Virus record (IMG/VR): IMGVR_UViG_3300043331_002798
Location: 1-34,084 of that record
DNA length: 34,084 bases
DNA from: a virus
Strand: one strand, 5' to 3'
The notes under the pieces were generated by a model that worked only from the letters and a program-made list of their open reading frames with translations, was not told the DNA's origin and searched no databases. Position 1 is the first letter of the stretch. Each line of letters starts with the position of its first letter. Made by a program: the position numbers and the translations under genes. This document shows positions 31,701 through 34,084 of this stretch, in pieces.

Positions 31701-32540
31701 ATGCCAACCTTGATTGAAGTCTGGGAGAGCCGCCTCGGCATCCAGGAGATCCCTGGGCCACGGCACAACGCCGTGATTGTCGGCTGGGCGGCCGATGCCG
31801 GGCATCCCGAGATTCTCGACGACGAAACCAGCTGGTGTTCGCTGTCGATGTGCTCTGCCGCAAAGGAGGCCGGCCTGCCGATGCCTCCCGTCAACGTGAA
31901 TCCGATGGCCCGTTCCTGGCTGACGTGGGGCGTCAAAGTTGAGCTCAGCGCCGTGGCGCCGGGGGACGTGGCTATCTGGCCGCGTGGCAACCCCAAAGGC
32001 CCGTATGGGCACGTCAACTGCGTCAAGGAAGTCCGCACCAAGGGCGGCAAGGTCGAGGTGCGCTGCATTGGTGGCAATCAAGGCGGCTTGGCGGGCGGAG
32101 ACGCGGTGACGCTGACGAACTGGCTCAACGCGGCCGGCGCCCTCGGCTTCCGCCGGCCTGTGCCGGCCACCGTCAAGGATCTGCGCAAGGCGGGCTCCAC
32201 GACGATCAAGGACGCCGACAACGAGGAGAAGCTCGGCATCGTCGGGGTGTTCTTCGTGCCGATCTTCGAGGGGCTCAAGTCCGTGGTCGAGGGCATGTTC
32301 GGCTTGGTGTCGCCTCCGCAGTTCGCCAGCCTGCCTGATGGTCTCTCCTGGTGGAGCACGCTCCTCGAGGTCTCCGGACGGGTGGTGACGTACGCCAAGG
32401 ATCACCCAGTCATGGCGGCCGTGCTGCTGGTTGGGATCGGCATGGTGGTGAGGTCGCAGCTTCGCAAGCGCTCACGCGTGGCTGAGCACGCCTCTGGCAT
32501 TCCGATTGCGGCCGAAGTCGCCAAGCTACAGGAGTCCTGA
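31701..32540 (+). CDS. Endolysin, NlpC/P60-like (TIGR02594 type), with membrane C-terminus
   Basis: This protein has 279 residues from the ATG at 31701, with AAAAGG upstream. Residues 4-152 fit the TIGR02594/CHAP-like peptidase pattern: LGIQEIPGPRHN, DDETSWCSLSMC with nucleophile C46, NPMARSWLTWG, VAPGDVAIWPRG, YGHVNCVKEV with H104, and CIGGNQG. It would cut peptidoglycan peptide bonds at lysis. Residues 178-202 (LGIVGVFFVPIFEGLKSVVE) and 236-252 (VMAAVLLVGIGMVV) are hydrophobic, the second followed by basic RSQLRKRSR. A C-terminal membrane anchor is unusual for this family. The spanin pair follows directly. Confidence 0.87.
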   Translation: MPTLIEVWESRLGIQEIPGPRHNAVIVGWAADAGHPEILDDETSWCSLSMCSAAKEAGLPMPPVNVNPMARSWLTWGVKVELSAVAPGDVAIWPRGNPKGPYGHVNCVKEVRTKGGKVEVRCIGGNQGGLAGGDAVTLTNWLNAAGALGFRRPVPATVKDLRKAGSTTIKDADNEEKLGIVGVFFVPIFEGLKSVVEGMFGLVSPPQFASLPDGLSWWSTLLEVSGRVVTYAKDHPVMAAVLLVGIGMVVRSQLRKRSRVAEHASGIPIAAEVAKLQES

Positions 32541-32542
32541 TC

Positions 32543-32827
32543 ATGTTCGGGCTACCGGTGACATGGTTGGCGGGAGCCGCGGCGGTCTGCGTCGGTCTCT
32601 TCTTCGGCGCCGTGCAGCTCCGGCATAACGCCAAGCTGGCAGCTGCGCACAGCACGGGGGTGGCGGTTGGTAAAGCGGAGTCGGCAGCAACAGCGCTGGC
32701 GTCAGCATCCAAAACGGCTCAGGCCGAACGCGAAGCGACTGAGGCCACGCCTCTTCCGGCTGATAAACAAGCCATTATAGAGCTTTGCCGCAAGTCGGCC
32801 AGCTGCAGGGACAGGGGGAAGAGATGA
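32543..32827 (+). CDS. Inner-membrane spanin (Rz-like)
   Basis: This 94-residue protein has one N-terminal membrane segment (residues 6-26, VTWLAGAAAVCVGLFFGAVQ) and then a periplasmic helix (KAESAATALASASKTAQAER). The end DKQAIIELCRKSASCRDR is a pattern seen in other phage Rz-like proteins. GGAG precedes the ATG. The stop overlaps the lipoprotein gene by four bases. With its partner it would fuse inner and outer membranes at lysis. The periplasmic part is short compared with lambda Rz. Confidence 0.8.
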   Translation: MFGLPVTWLAGAAAVCVGLFFGAVQLRHNAKLAAAHSTGVAVGKAESAATALASASKTAQAEREATEATPLPADKQAIIELCRKSASCRDRGKR

Positions 32828-33045
32828 CATTCAGGATGACGGCCGTCGTGATGATTGTCATGACAAGCGCCACAGGCTGCGCCACGACGCAGGGCACGGA
32901 AACGGTCGTCGACACCTTCTGCCTGACGGCGAAGAAGATCAGGTGGAGCACGGAGGACACGCCCGAAACGATCCGGCAAGCAGAGATCCACAATAAGACG
33001 ATCGACGCGCGCTGCCGCGGGGCTGGTAAGATCGCAGGCCGGTGA
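32824..33045 (+). CDS. Outer-membrane spanin lipoprotein (Rz1-like)
   Basis: This 73-residue protein begins in an ATGA overlap with the Rz-like gene. The signal MTFRMTAVVMIVMTSATGC ends in a lipobox with C19 as the lipid-bearing residue. The mature part is about 55 residues with two more cysteines (TFCLTAKK and DARCRG). Size, lipobox and overlap with a membrane-anchored partner identify the outer-membrane spanin. It implies a Gram-negative host. It is the last rightward gene before the palindrome cluster. Confidence 0.85.
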   Translation: MTFRMTAVVMIVMTSATGCATTQGTETVVDTFCLTAKKIRWSTEDTPETIRQAEIHNKTIDARCRGAGKIAGR

Positions 33046-33075
33046 TTTCGGAAATGGCACCCGAGCTATTGCAAA

Positions 33076-33138
33076 TGACGTGTCTGCACGTGTCTTGACA
33101 CGTCACGCATGCGAGGTCCGGCCAATTGGCCGGACCTC
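33076..33138. repeat. Palindrome cluster with second copy of the long palindrome
   Basis: Three palindromic elements lie end to end between convergent genes. At 33076-33105 arms TGACGTGTC and GACACGTCA enclose 12 bases with a further ACGTGTC copy (33088-33094) that also pairs with the right arm. CGCATGCG follows at 33106-33113. Then a perfect 26-base palindrome (half-site GAGGTCCGGCCAA) spans 33113-33138, its inner 24 bases identical to 6748-6771. It may serve as a two-way terminator, a binding array or a recombination site. Confidence 0.85.
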
Positions 33139-33156
33139 TTCCGTTACGGTTTTGGT

Positions 33157-33345
33157 CTACTCGGAACGCCCGCCGCTCCCGAGATCGCCCAGGATGCCCG
33201 ATTTGGGCGGCGGAGGCTTCTGCGGGTCGGCGATCTCTGCCCAGTAGCGGGCATACTGAGCGAAGCGCTTGCGCAGGGCTGGCGGCTCGGCATCGACCTC
33301 AGCGATGGTGAGCGCCTCAAAGAGGGCGGCGATGCGCTGCATCAT
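33157..33345 (-). CDS. Small leftward protein of unknown function
   Basis: This 62-residue minus-strand protein starts at the first of two adjacent ATG codons (33345), overlapping the upstream stop by four bases, with GGAGG about ten bases upstream. It is helical for residues 1-40 (MQRIAALFEALTIAEVDAEP, ALRKRFAQYARYWAEIAD) and ends in a proline/glycine tail (KPPPPKSGILGDLGSGG). No family is recognised. It is the last gene of the leftward operon and points into the palindrome cluster. Confidence 0.65.
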   Translation of the reverse strand: MMQRIAALFEALTIAEVDAEPPALRKRFAQYARYWAEIADPQKPPPPKSGILGDLGSGGRSE

Positions 33346-33917
33346 TCGCTCGCCTCCTCGGCTGCCTTGGGCGTCTTTGGCGCCTTGGTCGGGTAGCGCG
33401 CGGCTGCCTCCTCCGCCTTCCGGCGCATCTCGTCCCACGGGACCAACTCCTCGGTCTCGCAGGCGTAACTCGTGAGCAACGGGCTTTTCGCGCCAGCACC
33501 GTAGACGAGGCCGCGTATGATAGCCTCCCTCGTGTGGTCCAAGACCCGCTCCCGCTCGACCATCTCGTCGTCTTTGACGCTCTCCGGGTTCTCGGTCACG
33601 TCGTTGAGGTAGCGGGACATTGCCTCGCGGTAGACCAGGGCCAGCGACAACGTCTCGTCCAGCGTTCTGGGCTCGGTGAGCAGGATGACATCGGCGAGGC
33701 TGTCTGTGCGATTGAGGGTCCTTTTGTTGACCTCGCACAGTAGGTGAGCATCGTTCGATGCTGCGATCTCGCGAGGGGTGTAGACGCCGGCCAGGCTCTT
33801 GCCCTGCTGCTGCGCCTCCATCTTGGCGTCGTGGGTGAGGCGCCACAGGGCCTCAAGGTCGGCAAGCTGGGCCGCCAGATCGGCGAGACCCTTGCCCTGG
33901 GTGAAGGAGATGGTCAT
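33342..33917 (-). CDS. Leftward helical protein of unknown function
   Basis: This 191-residue protein starts in a four-base overlap with the gene upstream. Helical segments are visible: DLAAQLADLEALWRLTHDAK, then SLADVILLTEPRTLDETLSL with LVYREAMSRYLND, then EMVERERVLDHTREAIIRG. The end is lysine/alanine-rich (AARYPTKAPKTPKAAEEASE). No family is recognised. The tight ATGA coupling on both sides shows a three-gene operon read opposite to the virion genes, so it is probably expressed at another time, possibly in lysogeny. Confidence 0.7.
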   Translation of the reverse strand: MTISFTQGKGLADLAAQLADLEALWRLTHDAKMEAQQQGKSLAGVYTPREIAASNDAHLLCEVNKRTLNRTDSLADVILLTEPRTLDETLSLALVYREAMSRYLNDVTENPESVKDDEMVERERVLDHTREAIIRGLVYGAGAKSPLLTSYACETEELVPWDEMRRKAEEAAARYPTKAPKTPKAAEEASE

Positions 33918-34084
33918 AGGGCCACCGCCTTTCCGGCGGTGGGCTGCTCGATGCCGACCAGCACCTTGATCCTGTCGACTGCGTCCTCGATCTCCACAGC
34001 CAGTGTGGTGAAGACCTCGGTCAGGTTCTCGCTATGGACGTTGTCCACGGCAGAGCGGCCGATGAGCTCGACCTTCTGCGCCGC
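33914..34084 (-). CDS. C-terminal part of a leftward protein of unknown function
   Basis: The last 56 codons and the stop of a gene whose start lies beyond the window. The readable part is helical and acidic (LTEVFTTLAVEIEDAVDRIK), ending PTAGKAVAL. The frame is open to the window edge, and the stop overlaps the next gene by four bases. It is the most upstream visible member of the leftward operon. No family is recognised. Confidence 0.65.
   Translation of the reverse strand, partial: AAQKVELIGRSAVDNVHSENLTEVFTTLAVEIEDAVDRIKVLVGIEQPTAGKAVAL

Noticed and set aside
31599-32405. N-terminal extension of the antisense membrane protein to a 359-codon frame
   Set aside because: The extension lies opposite the endolysin and reads as a shadow; only the part from the ATG at 31598 has a protein-like membrane pattern.

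Overview
The window reads as an almost complete temperate phage (prophage) of the short-tailed, podovirus type. The likely host is a high-GC Gram-negative bacterium, most plausibly an alphaproteobacterium. The phage assignment rests on a full set of recognisable parts: tyrosine integrase, regulator, excisionase-like protein, replication initiator, DnaB-type helicase, terminase, P22-type portal, scaffold-like protein, N4-gp56-type major capsid protein, tail hub, fibres, three large ejection-type proteins, endolysin and an overlapping spanin pair. There is no tape measure, tail tube or sheath. The host assignment is inference from base composition and protein style; the spanin pair requires an outer membrane.

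Layout. Bases 1-2581 are the lysogeny and early-control module. The integrase is convergent with a leftward regulator that joins a ribbon-helix-helix domain to a GntR-type winged helix. A 129-base divergent control region holds a sigma70-like promoter overlapped by a palindrome. Bases 2864-7688 are the early replication operon: an initiator with palindromic iterons inside its own gene (lambda-like origin layout), DnaB helicase, a solitary DnaG-type zinc-domain protein that has lost its zinc ligands, and four small unknown genes. Bases 7689-7992 look like a late control region with inverted repeats and a strong terminator. Small membrane proteins follow at 7993-8515.

Bases 9066-20718 carry packaging and the virion: terminase, portal, scaffold, capsid, a small capsid-associated candidate, a glycosyltransferase/methyltransferase fusion, an adaptor and a tail hub with an inserted LamG-type domain. 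Bases 20718-24328 are the fibre region: one fibre gene broken by a one-base frameshift, a methyltransferase gene on the opposite strand, a second fibre, a GNAT-like protein and an S74-type protein. Bases 24325-31402 carry three ejection-type proteins, the first with a lytic-transglycosylase-like start. Bases 31701-33045 are the lysis cassette. A leftward three-gene operon of unknown function (33157 to the window end) runs off the right edge.

The most unusual points are: the two sugar/methyl-transfer genes in the structural region; the LamG domain inserted into the hub; the iteron cluster in the initiator gene; the zinc-less solitary primase domain; two copies of one long perfect palindrome about 26 kb apart; and several tiny membrane proteins, two of them antisense in the late region. 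Function calls come from reading motifs by eye; no database search was possible.
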